Below are positions 23,042-31,842 of a stretch of 64,000 bases of DNA, one piece after another. The position numbers were made by a program, and so were the translations under genes. This DNA is from Candidatus Rhodoferax bjergmarkensis (GTDB taxonomy: Bacteria > Pseudomonadota > Gammaproteobacteria > Burkholderiales > Burkholderiaceae_C). Below the pieces are notes generated by a model, which was not told the origin of the DNA, made no database searches, and was given only the letters and a program-made list of their open reading frames with translations. Every line of letters starts with the position of its first letter. The stretch's first letter is position 1. The stretch spans positions 35,855 through 99,854 of the forward strand of contig JADJFX010000040.1 of NCBI GenBank assembly GCA_016708345.1. The letters are read 5' to 3'.

Positions 23042-23662
23042 GGCTGTTCTCCTGCGGGTTTTTTCGAGAGTGCTGCGCAGAGCTTGGCGTGCGCGATGCA
23101 GTCGAGTCTTGATGGCAGCCAAGCTGACGCCTTCGATACGAGCTACGTCGGTGAGCGAAATGCCCTGCACATAGGCCAAAGCCAGTGCGCTGCGGTCTGT
23201 CAATGGCAGGCTCCGTAGCGCATGTTGAAGTAGTTCCCGCTCCTGTTTGGCCTGCAGTTGTTGCATTGGGCTGGGATGTTCGCAAGCGATGTCCGCTAGA
23301 GCATCGTCTGGTAAACCGGCATGTTCCTGCCGCGAGGCTAGCAAGGTGAACGCCAGGTTACGCGCGATGGTATGCAGCCATGTGCTGAACTGAGCGCGTG
23401 CCGGGTCAAATTTATTTAGATGCGACCATGCGCGCAGGAATGTTTCCTGAGCTAGGTCTTCGGCTTGTGCTTGTGTCATGCCCATGCGCCCAAGGAATCC
23501 GAACAAAGGCTGCTGGTAGCGTTGCACCAACTCAGCAAAAGCCTCACGCTCGCCACTGGCAATTCGCTCCAAAATGGATTGATCACTCACCATCACCGCG
23601 CAGAGATCGAGAGGCATTTGTGCGTCCTGGCTGGTTTCGGTTGAAACGATAGTGTTTGGCAT
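23034..23662 (-). CDS. ECF RNA polymerase sigma factor
   Basis: Sigma-70 family ECF factor, about 209 codons. Region 2 reads AEDLAQETFLRAWSHL then FSTWLHTIARNLA. Region 4 reads LPLTDRSALALAYVQGISL, DVARIEGVSLAAIKTRLHRAR, with a clear helix-turn-helix. In the frame as read it does not stop but runs into the small membrane protein. Changing frame in a six-base A run (23059-23064 on the other strand) gives the end RKNPQENSHE with TGA at 23034, overlapping the ATG of the next gene. About 23 residues precede the first conserved block, so a later start (at MVSDQS) is possible. It likely controls its own operon with lepB. Confidence 0.87.
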
Positions 23663-23696
23663 GGTGCAGTTCAGGGCAAATTTTGCTTATCTACTC

Positions 23697-23726
23697 CTTA
23701 TACTGGCCGACTGCGAAAAGGTTACA
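23697..23726 (-). promoter_or_regulatory. Possible promoter of the sigma-lepB operon
   Basis: On the minus strand TGTAAC (23721-23726) and TATAAG (23697-23702) are separated by 18 bases and lie 35-64 bases before the sigma ATG. The AAC-type -35 recalls ECF promoters and would fit autoregulation, but this rests on pattern only. Confidence 0.3.
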
Positions 23727-24107
23727 TTTTCAGACATTGACGCCCGAGGCTGTTGGGCCTTCAAAACCCTGGTCTACACGATGATCAACCTGCGCCATTT
23801 CTGTCGCAGCTAGACCCACAGTTGATCGAGTCCACTCATAAACCGCACTTCGCAAGGTGCCAGGAATTCGCACGTCCGTGCGTGACGAAATTCACCGAAT
23901 TGCGCACACCGAGTGACGCCAAGGAAGCATTCACCGGCACAAATCCGGCGGGCCGCTCAACATCGGCAAATCCAACACCGTCTCGGCAGTCAAAACCCGC
24001 AACCAGTTGTGTGCCAGCGAACAGACACCACAACGCCAACTTTCGACAATTCGAACAGAGCCAGCTCTTGGCTTGATTCACAACCCAAAATCCGCGACAG
24101 AGGCCTC
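23727..24107. other. Intergenic region between divergent sigma and hydrolase genes
   Basis: Short open frames on both strands have no recognisable content. The region should hold the promoter of the plus-strand hydrolase. I see no clear boxes. Confidence 0.35.
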
Positions 24108-25303
24108 ATGACATTTACCTTACCTCGGCTGACCGCAATGATTTGTGTTGTGTCTCTACTGGTCGGCTGTGGCGGTGCAGGCAGCAAGGATCCACACGTG
24201 GAGGTCGCGCAGGAGGCGCAACTGGCAAACATTGCCGGGCAAGGGCAATTCATGGAGGCAGTGCTGCTAAAAACCGTCTCCACAGAAGAAATCACGTTGG
24301 CGACGGCGCTCGCTGGCGACGCGGCGTTTAATGCCATTCCTCGGTATGCAGTCAAGGCCTATCGCATGACTTATATGACGCAGGATGGGCAAGGGCAACT
24401 GATACCCGCCTCTGCCTTGCTTGCCATTCCGCAAAAACCCGTCAATTCCCTCAGTCCGGTTCTGAGTTTATCAGCACGGCACGATCAGGCGGGAGGCTGA
24501 AGCACCGAGCACGCTAGCCGACGTGGGTGGTCCGGAAATGGTGCTGGCCTCCACAAGGATATGTCGTCCTGTCGGCCGACTATGTGGGTTACGGCGTATC
24601 AACAGCGGCGAGCCATCCCTACCTCCTGTCCGGTCCTTCATCCGCCGCGGTGATCGACATGTTGACGGCTGCAAAATACTGGCTGCAGACGCAAGGTGTG
24701 TTGGACAACAAACAATTGTTTCTTGCGGGCTATTCAGAAGGAGGCTATGTCACGATGGCAACCATCAGGGCGCTACAGGCTGGGACCTCCATCTATCGCA
24801 ATCAGGTTGTGGGCGTAGCGCTGGGGGCTGGTCCTTACAACGTGGGCCTGTCGCTGGACGAAGAACTCAAAATTGTTCGGCGAATTGATCCCTTGCTCGG
24901 AGCATTGCTCAATCCCGGCTTGTTGAAATTCCTCAGCGATACCGATAGGCACAACGTGCGAGACGAACTGCTGCGCCAGGCGTTGGGTGCCGATTCGGAT
25001 GTGAGCTTCGTGCCCACGGTTTTTGACAACTACCTGGCTGACGACCGGGCGTCAATTGACCGGCTCAGCAATGTGTATGACTGGCTTCCGGACGGGGTAA
25101 TCAATTTCTTTCACGGTCGTGATGACCAGACCGTTTCCTACCTCAACGCCACCAGTACCCTGCAGGCGATGCAGACCAGAGGTGCAGGAAGTCGAGTCAG
25201 TTTGACCGACTGCCCTGCCCAGCCCGCTGGCCACAGTGAATGTGTGCTCCCGTATTGGCGTTTTATGCTGGACACCTTTGCCAGGGTGGTAAAGGATCTT
25301 TGA
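24108..25303 (+). CDS. Lipoprotein alpha/beta hydrolase (lipase/esterase-like), frameshifted
   Basis: Secreted lipase-like hydrolase, about 398 codons. A lipoprotein signal peptide covers residues 1-21, with lipobox LLVGC before GGAG. The nucleophile elbow is GYSEG (in LFLAGYSEGGYVTMA), preceded by YVVLSADYVGYGVS. An aspartate in HGRDDQTV and a late histidine in PAGHSECVLPYW complete a plausible triad. Two frameshifts, near 24475 and 24555, interrupt the segment before the elbow; the middle piece (REAEAPSTLADVGGPEMVLAS) is in a third frame. ATG 24108 is chosen because it begins the signal peptide. Substrate unknown; the family includes secretory lipases and feruloyl-type esterases. Confidence 0.75.
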
Positions 25304-25328
25304 TGGTGCACTGGGTAGTGGGCCATAC

Positions 25329-25359
25329 TGTCAAAGAGAGCAGCCAAAGCCGGAGGCAG
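25329..25359 (+). repeat. 31-bp dispersed repeat, copy 1
   Basis: Begins TGTCAAAGAGAGCAG and ends CCGGAGGCAG. An inverted copy with two mismatches lies at 39441-39471. It sits just downstream of the ISL3 transposase remnant. Origin unknown; it may be part of a mobile element. Confidence 0.55.
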
Positions 25360-25395
25360 CCCTGCATGCGCCCACGGGATTTACGGGCGGTGCGA

Positions 25396-25659
25396 TCACC
25401 CAAGCCCCCACACCACCACCACTTCGACCGCCTGGCAGACCTTGTCCCAGGAGGTGCGAAACGACAGGGCTGTTTCCTTCCACGACAACTTCTTGGCCCA
25501 GTGCGCCAGGAACAGGACGTAGGCGGTGGTCATCTGGTGCTTGCCACAACCCCACGGAACCTCTGGGTTGAACTGGGGAAAAGTGTTTTCATAACAAGGT
25601 CTTCCTGACTTAATGCACTGGAAGACGATTTGGTGATGGGCTTGGCAATGGAAAAACAC
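25396..25659 (-). pseudogene. ISL3-family transposase fragment
   Basis: An 87-codon fragment with the helix-turn-helix part of ISL3 transposases: VPWGCGKHQMTTAYVLFLAHWAKKLSW, then FRTSWDKVCQAVE. The conserved pattern is PWADGKHRLT-W, followed by a WA-(K/R)-LSW block and a SWD(K/T)V block. The N-terminal zinc-binding region and the whole DDE domain are missing. No terminal inverted repeats were found, so this is a remnant, not a mobile copy. Confidence 0.65.
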
Positions 25660-25817
25660 ACATAGGGTTCAATCGATCACCAACTGGTCATGGACTATTG
25701 ATGTCCTATCGAGTGGAAATAGAATGAGTAATGCTCAAAATGCGGAGTGGCACGTTTTGGTGTTGGCGTATTGTTATGCTGAGCTCGTCATGTAAAGAGT
25801 GGATGGAGACCTGCGCG

Positions 25818-27038
25818 ATGACAGTCAATCGGAAGAAAGTGGTCATCATTGCCAATTTTGTTGACTCACCGCGGCAATCGAGTTGCCCAAGACGTTGATG
25901 ACGGTGGTTGACCCATCGCCGCATTTCGAATGGATTCCGGCACTCACGAAATACTCTTCTCGGGCGTTAAAACCCAGCGGGTTTGCAGCTTGACCGGCAC
26001 AGATTATTGCGCGTGCCGGGCATCGTTTTTGCAGCAAGACTGCGTCAAAAGTATTGACACGCGCCACCGCCGCGTGACCACTGCTGCTGGGGCAACCCTA
26101 GCTTACGACGTTGCCATCGTTGCTGTAGGGGGTGTGACAAACAACTACCACATACCCGGTGTGGACAGCTACACCTGGCCGTTTCGAACCGTGGCTGACA
26201 GCCTGGCTATTGAGCAGCGGTTCGATGAACTTCGGCACACGCAGCCGTCACTTCAGGTCGTCGTCATCGGAGGCGGCATATCAGGTGTTGAGGCACTGGG
26301 CGAATCTGTTGCGACGCTACCGGAGATAGGCCAAAGGTTTCGCTTTCCATCGTTGAGGCCAGCAATCAACGGATGCCCGGATTTCCTACAGATTGACGCC
26401 GACCTGCGTCTTTGGCCAGGAACACACCGTGTCGATTTATACCGGAGACCCGGTGGAACGTGTATCACGCCCAAAGGCGTTTGGTTAGCTTCCGGCAAGC
26501 GGGTGCCGTCGGCTCCTCACCATTTGGGCCGGCGGGCTTGCACCCTCCTCCCTTTTGCGTGAAGCGAAGCTGATTCGCCGGGTCCAAACATGGGCGCCTG
26601 TTTGTCAGGAGCGCCCGCAGAGTCGCTATGCGAAGATATCGTCATCGGAGATGCCATGACTTAGCCGATCGGAAAACAGGCCTATAACGCCATCGACATG
26701 GGTACCTTGGCCGCACAGAACACCACACGCTGGCTGGCAGGCCAGACCCTTAAGGAATTCAAACCAGCCGCAAAACCGATGCTAGTGGCATTTGGCGATC
26801 TGGAGACATACCTTCAGGTTTCAATAAAATCAGGTGCTCGCCAGCAAAAACGCTGGCTGCAAAAGAAGGCGTCTATCAGCTATTCATGGCACAAAACGCG
26901 CCACAGGTTGGATTGAGCGCAGTGCAAGGTGCGCTACGTCGGCTGCGCAAGAGTTGGCGAGCACTGGTTGTGCCTGGTCTGCTCTCCATCAAAGACTTCA
27001 GGGCAATGGACGATTGCCGAGTATTGAAACTACTTTGA
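25818..27038 (+). pseudogene. Type II NADH dehydrogenase-like oxidoreductase, decayed
   Basis: Remnant of an FAD-dependent NAD(P)H oxidoreductase of the NDH-2/DadH-like class. It starts MTVNRKKVVIIANF (an FAD-binding beta strand with its glycines lost). Then come VDPSPHFEWIPALTKYSSRALKP in another frame, LAYDVAIVAVGGVTNN and VVVIGGGISGVEALGE (the NAD-binding GxGxxG). The C-terminal part reads PIGKQAYNAIDMGTLAAQN and KPMLVAFGDLETYL. At least five frame changes and several stops are required, so it is a pseudogene whatever the sequence quality. Natural length would be about 400 residues. No neighbour in the same pathway is intact. Confidence 0.7.
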
Positions 27039-27333
27039 TGAGTCCAAACGCAGCTTGCGCCGTATAGTCATGCAAGTGGTCCGCGATCACTTAGCCAGCG
27101 TTTGACATGCACTGGTTTATAGGTTGCAGCGCCATGCTATGTCACCTTCACCCGAGCAATTTTCAAACAACACAAATCCTTCTCGCCGACACCATCTCCA
27201 AACACAAACGCGGGCGCTTAAAAGGCCGCTCCATTTTGCCGTGGTCGGTCTGGCCGTCACCTCGACGGCTTTCCGGTACGCCACTGGGTATTCCCAGGCA
27301 ACACGGTAGATGTCATTCTTGCGTCGCGTGAAG
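27039..27333. other. No recognisable gene
   Basis: Two overlapping plus-strand frames (27107-27331, 27124-27309) have no recognisable motif and differ from neighbours only by chance. Probably decayed DNA between two remnants. Confidence 0.35.
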
Positions 27334-27540
27334 TTAAGCGTCCACCACTAGCGCAAACTTGTCCGGCAGGCTGATCACGGTCTCGAAGGTGCGGAAGTCG
27401 CTTCCCGTATCGTCACCAGTGAAACGCAACTCGATGCTGCCGCCCTCGCGTTCGATGAAGCCTTGACCACGTCCATGCCGACCCCACGACCAGACACTTC
27501 AGTGACGGCGGCGGCGGTTGAGGCCGACGAGAAGATCCAT
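27334..27540 (-). pseudogene. CheA-type histidine kinase C-terminal fragment
   Basis: About 68 codons read VTEVSGRGVGMDVVK, the G1 box of CheA-like kinases, then (after one frame change) FIEREGGSIELRFTGDD and ETVISLPDKFALVVDA with stop at 27334. This is the end of the ATPase domain. The rest of the kinase is absent: at about 27540 the sequence switches to enoyl-CoA hydratase. So this is a fragment left after a rearrangement. Confidence 0.6.
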
Positions 27541-28248
27541 TAGTGCCCGCGCTGGCCTCATCGGTCATCAAACTCTCTGCCGGCAGCGTCGCAAGATTTA
27601 CCATTTCCTTTGCGTTTCGAATACCGCTTTGCGGAAACGCGGCTATTCGTTTCGCAAGACTATCGACAAAGTTACTCAATTCAGAATCCGGTAGTGCGCG
27701 ATTGATCCATCCGTACCGCTCCGCCTGTGCGGCGTCGTAGTCGTTGCTCGACAGGATGACTTCGAGAGCGCGAGCCCGTCCGAGCAATGCTGGTAACCAT
27801 TGAGTCCCACCCGCCCCCGGCAGCAGACCACTGCCGACTTCCGGTTGACCGAATACTGCTCTTTCAAGCGAGGCAAACCGCATGTCCAGCGACAACGCAA
27901 ACTCACCACCCGCTCCACGTACGCGACCACGAATTTCTCCAATAGTGACCTGGGGGAGTTGCGATATCCGTATGTACAACTGTGCGAGGGGCGACAGTCC
28001 GTTTCGTGGCTTCGATGCGGGGGGGAATTTACCTGCGCCGCCATGTCAAAGTGGTTTACAAAGAAGTCCGCACGGCGCTGCGAAGACAACAACCCGAGTA
28101 ATTTCACCTTCGACAGAGATACCAAGGCCATTAAATCGATGACCAATTTGCGGTCGACTAAATTGGTTGGCGGGTTGTTTATCTCATCAATGATGGCGAT
28201 ACCATCGCGATCCGTACGACTGAGTGTTGAAAACGTTTCAGTGTTCAT
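27540..28248 (-). pseudogene. Enoyl-CoA hydratase/isomerase family protein, decayed
   Basis: Crotonase-fold protein. It starts MNTETFSTLSRTDRDGIAI; the N-terminal block reads NNPPTNLVDRKLVIDLMAL. The conserved core follows in a second frame: IRGRVRGAGGEFALSLDMRFAS, with the oxyanion-hole GAGGEF, then FGQPEVGSGLLPGAGGTQWLP. The ending KEMVNLATLPAESLMTDEA is cut off at the junction with a CheA fragment. At least two frameshifts separate the halves. Members hydrate or isomerise acyl-CoAs. With the DsbA-type isomerase, SDR and TetR genes upstream on the same strand it suggests a lost catabolic operon (inference). Confidence 0.72.
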
Positions 28249-28260
28249 TATGGCTTCCTG

Positions 28261-28837
28261 TTAGGCTGAATTGCCCGAACGATTTTCCTCAACTCTCTCG
28301 GAGGCGGCTTCACCAAAACATTTACTGCCGATAAAGAACGTGGTACTAAATGCGCCGCGTTCAAACGCTGACTGGGTATTTGTGAGAAGGCCGCCTTTGA
28401 CGTCCGGTTGTTGTGACGCCCTCAAGTAAGCCACCATCAATCCCAGCTGCCGACAAGACGGCAACGATCTCGGTCGGGTCATTCATATTTCGCCCCTGCT
28501 CCCCACATGGCCGGGAACATCGCATCCACGTAGGCTTGAAACGCCAAGCTTTTGCGCCGCGACGGCCCCACGCATCAGTTGTAATGTGTTGATGGGGAAG
28601 AAAGGGTTAAAGCGGAATTTGTGGATCCTGTGCTTTGCAATGAAGCGTTGGATTTCAAGCGCGTCGTAGGCTTGCTTGTTCGGAACGCCCGCAAAATGCT
28701 TCCATAGGTGAACGATTGTTGGCAGCCAAAGACCCCGCAGTATTTGCATACTAAAGCATCACGGGTAAGAGATTCGATTTCAGGAATATGCTTTGTGCAG
28801 AGGTAGGCACTGGACTTCCAAAGTCGAACATGAATTG
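28261..28837 (-). pseudogene. DsbA-family 2-hydroxychromene-2-carboxylate isomerase-like protein, decayed
   Basis: Remnant of the thioredoxin-fold isomerase family that includes NahD. Recognisable pieces in order and in different frames: TVQFMFDFGSP; KHIPEIESLTRDAL; NKQAYDALEIQRFIAKHRI; RFNPFFPINTLQLMRGAVAA; YVDAMFPAMW; NDPTEIVAVLSAAGI; and TQSAFERGAFSTTFFIGSKCF. The order matches a full-length protein of about 200 residues, but at least four frame changes are needed. It lies between the SDR and hydratase remnants on the same strand. The family can act in aromatic degradation or as a glutathione-dependent isomerase; exact substrate not assignable. Confidence 0.62.
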
Positions 28838-28879
28838 AACGGTAGATGACTCATGGGTGACTTCAACCGGTGTTGATTG

Positions 28880-29621
28880 ATTCACAAGTAAAGGCGAACT
28901 ACCAGCGTCCAGCCATGGGCGCAGTTCTGTCTCATGCGTCCATGCATCTCAGGTTAGGGCACGCATTCGCCAGTAGGCCTGCGTATGCCGGTCCGGTTTC
29001 AAGATGCTGCGTTGATCCTTCAGCCCGTAGCGTTCAGGAAAAGACCTGCGCGGACGAATTCCGTGTCAATGGCACCATCGATAACCGGGTGCGCGTGGAC
29101 TGACGCCCTTGAATAAAGTTCGCGCGCCATGCTTCACGATGTGTCGCAGTGGCATGCTCGGTAACTGCGAATGCCGCAGTCACGTTGCCGCCGCAAGCTT
29201 GCGGTAGCACCGGTGAAAATGATGGTTCCTCGCCCCCGTGGCAGCATCACTTTTGCTGTCTCTCGTCCCATAAGAAAGCCGGAGAAGCAAGCCATCTCCC
29301 ATACCTTTTGGTAGACGCGCGAAGTCGTTTCAGTGATCGAGAAGCGCAACGTTGGCACCTATGTTGAACACTGCTACTTCAATAGGTGCAATGTCGCGCC
29401 TGGATCTTTCGATCAAGCGAGATCATTTCTCCTCTTTGCGAGCATCGCTGCCAAACCAGATGCTCTCGCCCCCGCTATTGCGTATTTCAATCACATATTG
29501 CCAGCTTGTCTTCACTGCGGCGGGTAACAAAGTAACGTAGCCTTCTGCGTGCAAACCGCCTGGCAATTGCTCCCCGGCGGCATCAACCGGCGCTGATGAC
29601 AAGAATGGCTTTTTCGTTCAT
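28880..29621 (-). pseudogene. Short-chain dehydrogenase/reductase, decayed
   Basis: SDR remnant. ATG 29621 has AAAGGA upstream and starts MNEKAILVISAG. Later pieces read VAVFNIGANV, CFSGFLMGRETAKVML, GTIIFTGATASL (the strand before the catalytic serine region), VIDGAIDTEFVR and AWTHETELRPWLDAG. The order and spacing match an SDR of about 245 residues, but four or more frame changes occur and the catalytic YxxxK segment cannot be read. The end near 28880 is approximate because the last frame has no clear stop. It lies just downstream of a TetR remnant, its probable former regulator. Confidence 0.62.
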
Positions 29622-29643
29622 GGTGGGTTCCTTTGAGAAATGC

Positions 29644-30229
29644 TTATTTGCAAAGAACTGATAAAGTGTTCCCCGGCGTTGCGTGAACTGCGTTCAACAG
29701 TCCGCGCTGCATCGCTTCACTACGCATTGAACGCGCAAAGCCATCACCGCTTTCACGTTCTGTGCCACGACGACCCAGGCGGTCTTCGAGTTGCCTGGTC
29801 AGAGCACTAACGTTGGCATGAACAGTCCGGACGCCTTGTTCAAATGCAGTCCACGGCGTTCCTCGGAACGCCCCTATCTCGGGTGTCAATGATGGGAGGG
29901 GCATCCCAGTCTCCGGGTGCTGCACATGACTCTTACTTAAATACTTCGCTATACCGATGGCCCGACTTGGGTTCGCATCCACAGCGGCATACATGCTCGC
30001 CGCGTTTTAGTTCGGCGGTGATCATCGCGGGTTTTGAACAAGTCCGACTTGCCGCTGAAATGTTTATACAGTGAACCCGTGGTCACCCCCCAAGGCCGCT
30101 GCAGCGAGGTCCGCTATTCCGCTGCTATCGAATCCGTGCCGCTTGGTATGCCGACCACCCCGAATCCAGCTCAGTTTTGCGCGTGCTTTCTGTTCTTGTA
30201 TCCGCTGGTGTAACGTATGTGACCCTCAC
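29644..30229 (-). pseudogene. TetR-family transcriptional regulator, decayed
   Basis: Starts at GTG 30229. The N-terminal DNA-binding part reads FDSSGIADLAAAAL and TGSLYKHFSGKSDLF (TetR helix-turn-helix), split by indels. The ligand-binding part follows as IGIAKYLSKSHVQHPETG and PLPSLTPEIG, ending AMRSEAMQRGLLNAVHATPGNTLSVLCK at 29644. At least three frame changes are needed. It would have controlled the SDR-isomerase-hydratase cluster downstream (inference from order). Confidence 0.6.
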
Positions 30230-30348
30230 TAAAAATTTTGCTGACACGTTTTCAACAGGTGACGGAGGACAACGTTTCATTATCCAATAAATCAAATAAC
30301 TTTTTTTTTCTGAGAACAGGAACGCCAGGGGAACCACAGAGACAGACG

Positions 30349-31040
30349 ACTGGAAGAAGATAGCTTGCATCCTCTGTCGCTCAACTGCGGCCTGGAATCA
30401 AGACAGAGGGGGGACGAATCACAAAGATCAAGGGTGACAAATCCAACCCCATCTCGCAGGGGCTATATTCGCGAGAAGTCGCAACGCATGACTTTATCAA
30501 AACTGATGACCGTATTGACCCACCCAAACGCCGTAAGCTCCGATGGAACCCATTGAAAACATCGATTGGGAAACACATCCGCGAGATTGCGGAAAAATTA
30601 GCTGCAATCAAACACCGGCACGGCGGCGAAAGCATTCTGTATTACGGCGGTGGTAGTCAAGGCAACCACCTTGGCGGTACCTACGCTGACAGCACCATCA
30701 AAGCGCTAGGTATTCAGTACCGTTCCAACGCCTTAGCACAAGAAAAGACGGGGGAAGGCTGCGTGCAAGTGCGCAAGATGACCGGTGCGCCAGTACATGG
30801 TGACTCGAGCAACAATGAGGTGGCGGTACTCCTAAAGAACCCATGGCAATCGCATGGATTGCCCTTGGACCCGTGTCACCCGGGGGGAGATTCAAAACCG
30901 ATTCGGGCGCCCGCTTGGTTGGTTCGCGTTTGTTCCGCGTGGCCGGGGACGGCAAAAATGGCTGATTACCACTGGGCCTCAACCCGGCGTTGGGCGGGGC
31001 CGGGGGGGGACCGCACTATCCGCCATCCTGGTATAAGAGA
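30349..31040 (+). pseudogene. Molybdopterin oxidoreductase (formate dehydrogenase-like) N-terminal fragment, decayed
   Basis: Fragment of a molybdopterin-dependent oxidoreductase. A cysteine motif (ACILC, then LNCGLE) is followed by ITKIKGDKSNPISQG and by IREIAEKLAAIKHRHGGES, ILYYGGGSQGNHLGGTYAD, YRSNALAQEKTGE and KNPWQSHG, all typical of the first 200 residues of the family. Frames change at least four times. Only about 230 of an expected 700 or more residues remain; the sequence decays into unreadable text near 31000, just before the left end of the Tn7-like element. Insertion of that element may have removed or separated the rest, but no continuation is seen on its far side. Confidence 0.62.
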
Positions 31041-31060
31041 AGGTGGGAGGTGCAGAGGAA

Positions 31061-31186
31061 GGTAAATGTGTCACCGCCGCATTTGCCTCTTTCCCAGTAA
31101 TGACCCGTAAGCAGGTGACACTTTTACCGTCGCAGTCTGCGCGGGTAAATGTGTCACTTTGTATTAGCGGCAGGTAAATCTGTCAC
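31061..31186. repeat. Left-end transposase-binding repeats (4 copies)
   Basis: Motif GGTAAATGTGTCAC or close variants at 31061-31074 (+), 31115-31128 (inverted, CTTTTACC end), 31144-31157 (+) and 31173-31186 (+, one C change). These are probable TnsB binding sites. The second copy points the opposite way from the others. Confidence 0.75.
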
Positions 31187-31230
31187 TTCGTAGCTTTATT
31201 TTCTGCGCGCGTGCCTAAGCTGTTGAAATC

Positions 31231-31842
31231 ATGAGAGATTTCTCTGACGCCCCAACTCCCCTGGCCATCGCCCGCCCGCGCGGGGCCCGGTTGATTGAAG
31301 CGCGCAGCCCAAAGCTGGGGCGACTCGTACAACACTACGATCAAGCCAGTTTTCAGCAGTGGCTGCGCCTGGAAGCAGACCCCAGCGTCTCTACCTTTTG
31401 CGAACGTCCCGCGCGAATCGGCCCCGCTCCAACTTCGCGACTGATCAGCTACTGGGTGTCTCGTCAAAGCGCACAAGAATTTGTGCTGCTGATCGCTGGC
31501 GAAATGCCTGCGGATCTACCCCATGAGCACGACGGCAAACCGCTGCGTGTTGTCACCTCACCCGAACTGTCTGCCGCCTCCATTTGGATTGACAACTGGC
31601 AACGCATGCTCCCTGTCATCAACTGTTCTGCCAGCTCTGTAGAGCCTGCGTTGAAGAAGTCGATCGTTGCATTTTCCAACTTGCCGATCCCGCTATTGGC
31701 CATTGAGCGTGAGTTCGCCAAAGCACAACCCATGCTGGTTCGCGCTGCCGTTTTTGATCTACTTCGCACCGGCGCTCTGCTGGCGCCATCGTTGCATACC
31801 CAGAGGCTGAGTCTGCAAACCATTTTGGAGCCAGCCCAATGA
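31231..31842 (+). CDS. tnsA: TnsA-like transposon protein
   Basis: Intact 203-residue protein at the TnsA position. The N-terminal half resembles TnsA endonucleases in layout: LVQHYDQASFQQWLRLEADPS, then FCERPARI, as in the E-rich segment preceding the catalytic core. The expected PD-(D/E)xK residues are not clear: where a PDF and ExK pair is usual I read SYWV and EFVLLI. It may be catalytically changed, or I may mis-align it. The stop overlaps the next ATG (ATGA at 31839-31842), so it is coupled to tnsB. In Tn7, TnsA cuts the 5' ends and allows cut-and-paste transposition. Confidence 0.65.
   Translation: MRDFSDAPTPLAIARPRGARLIEARSPKLGRLVQHYDQASFQQWLRLEADPSVSTFCERPARIGPAPTSRLISYWVSRQSAQEFVLLIAGEMPADLPHEHDGKPLRVVTSPELSAASIWIDNWQRMLPVINCSASSVEPALKKSIVAFSNLPIPLLAIEREFAKAQPMLVRAAVFDLLRTGALLAPSLHTQRLSLQTILEPAQ

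Noticed and set aside
23059..23064. Programmed frameshift between sigma factor and partner
   Set aside because: No slippery heptamer with a downstream structure could be shown, and the window has many plain indels, so it is not claimed as programmed.
31061..31186. Short repeats suggesting a CRISPR array
   Set aside because: The 14-base units differ in spacing and direction and recur at the far end of the transposon, as transposase sites do. There are no cas genes.
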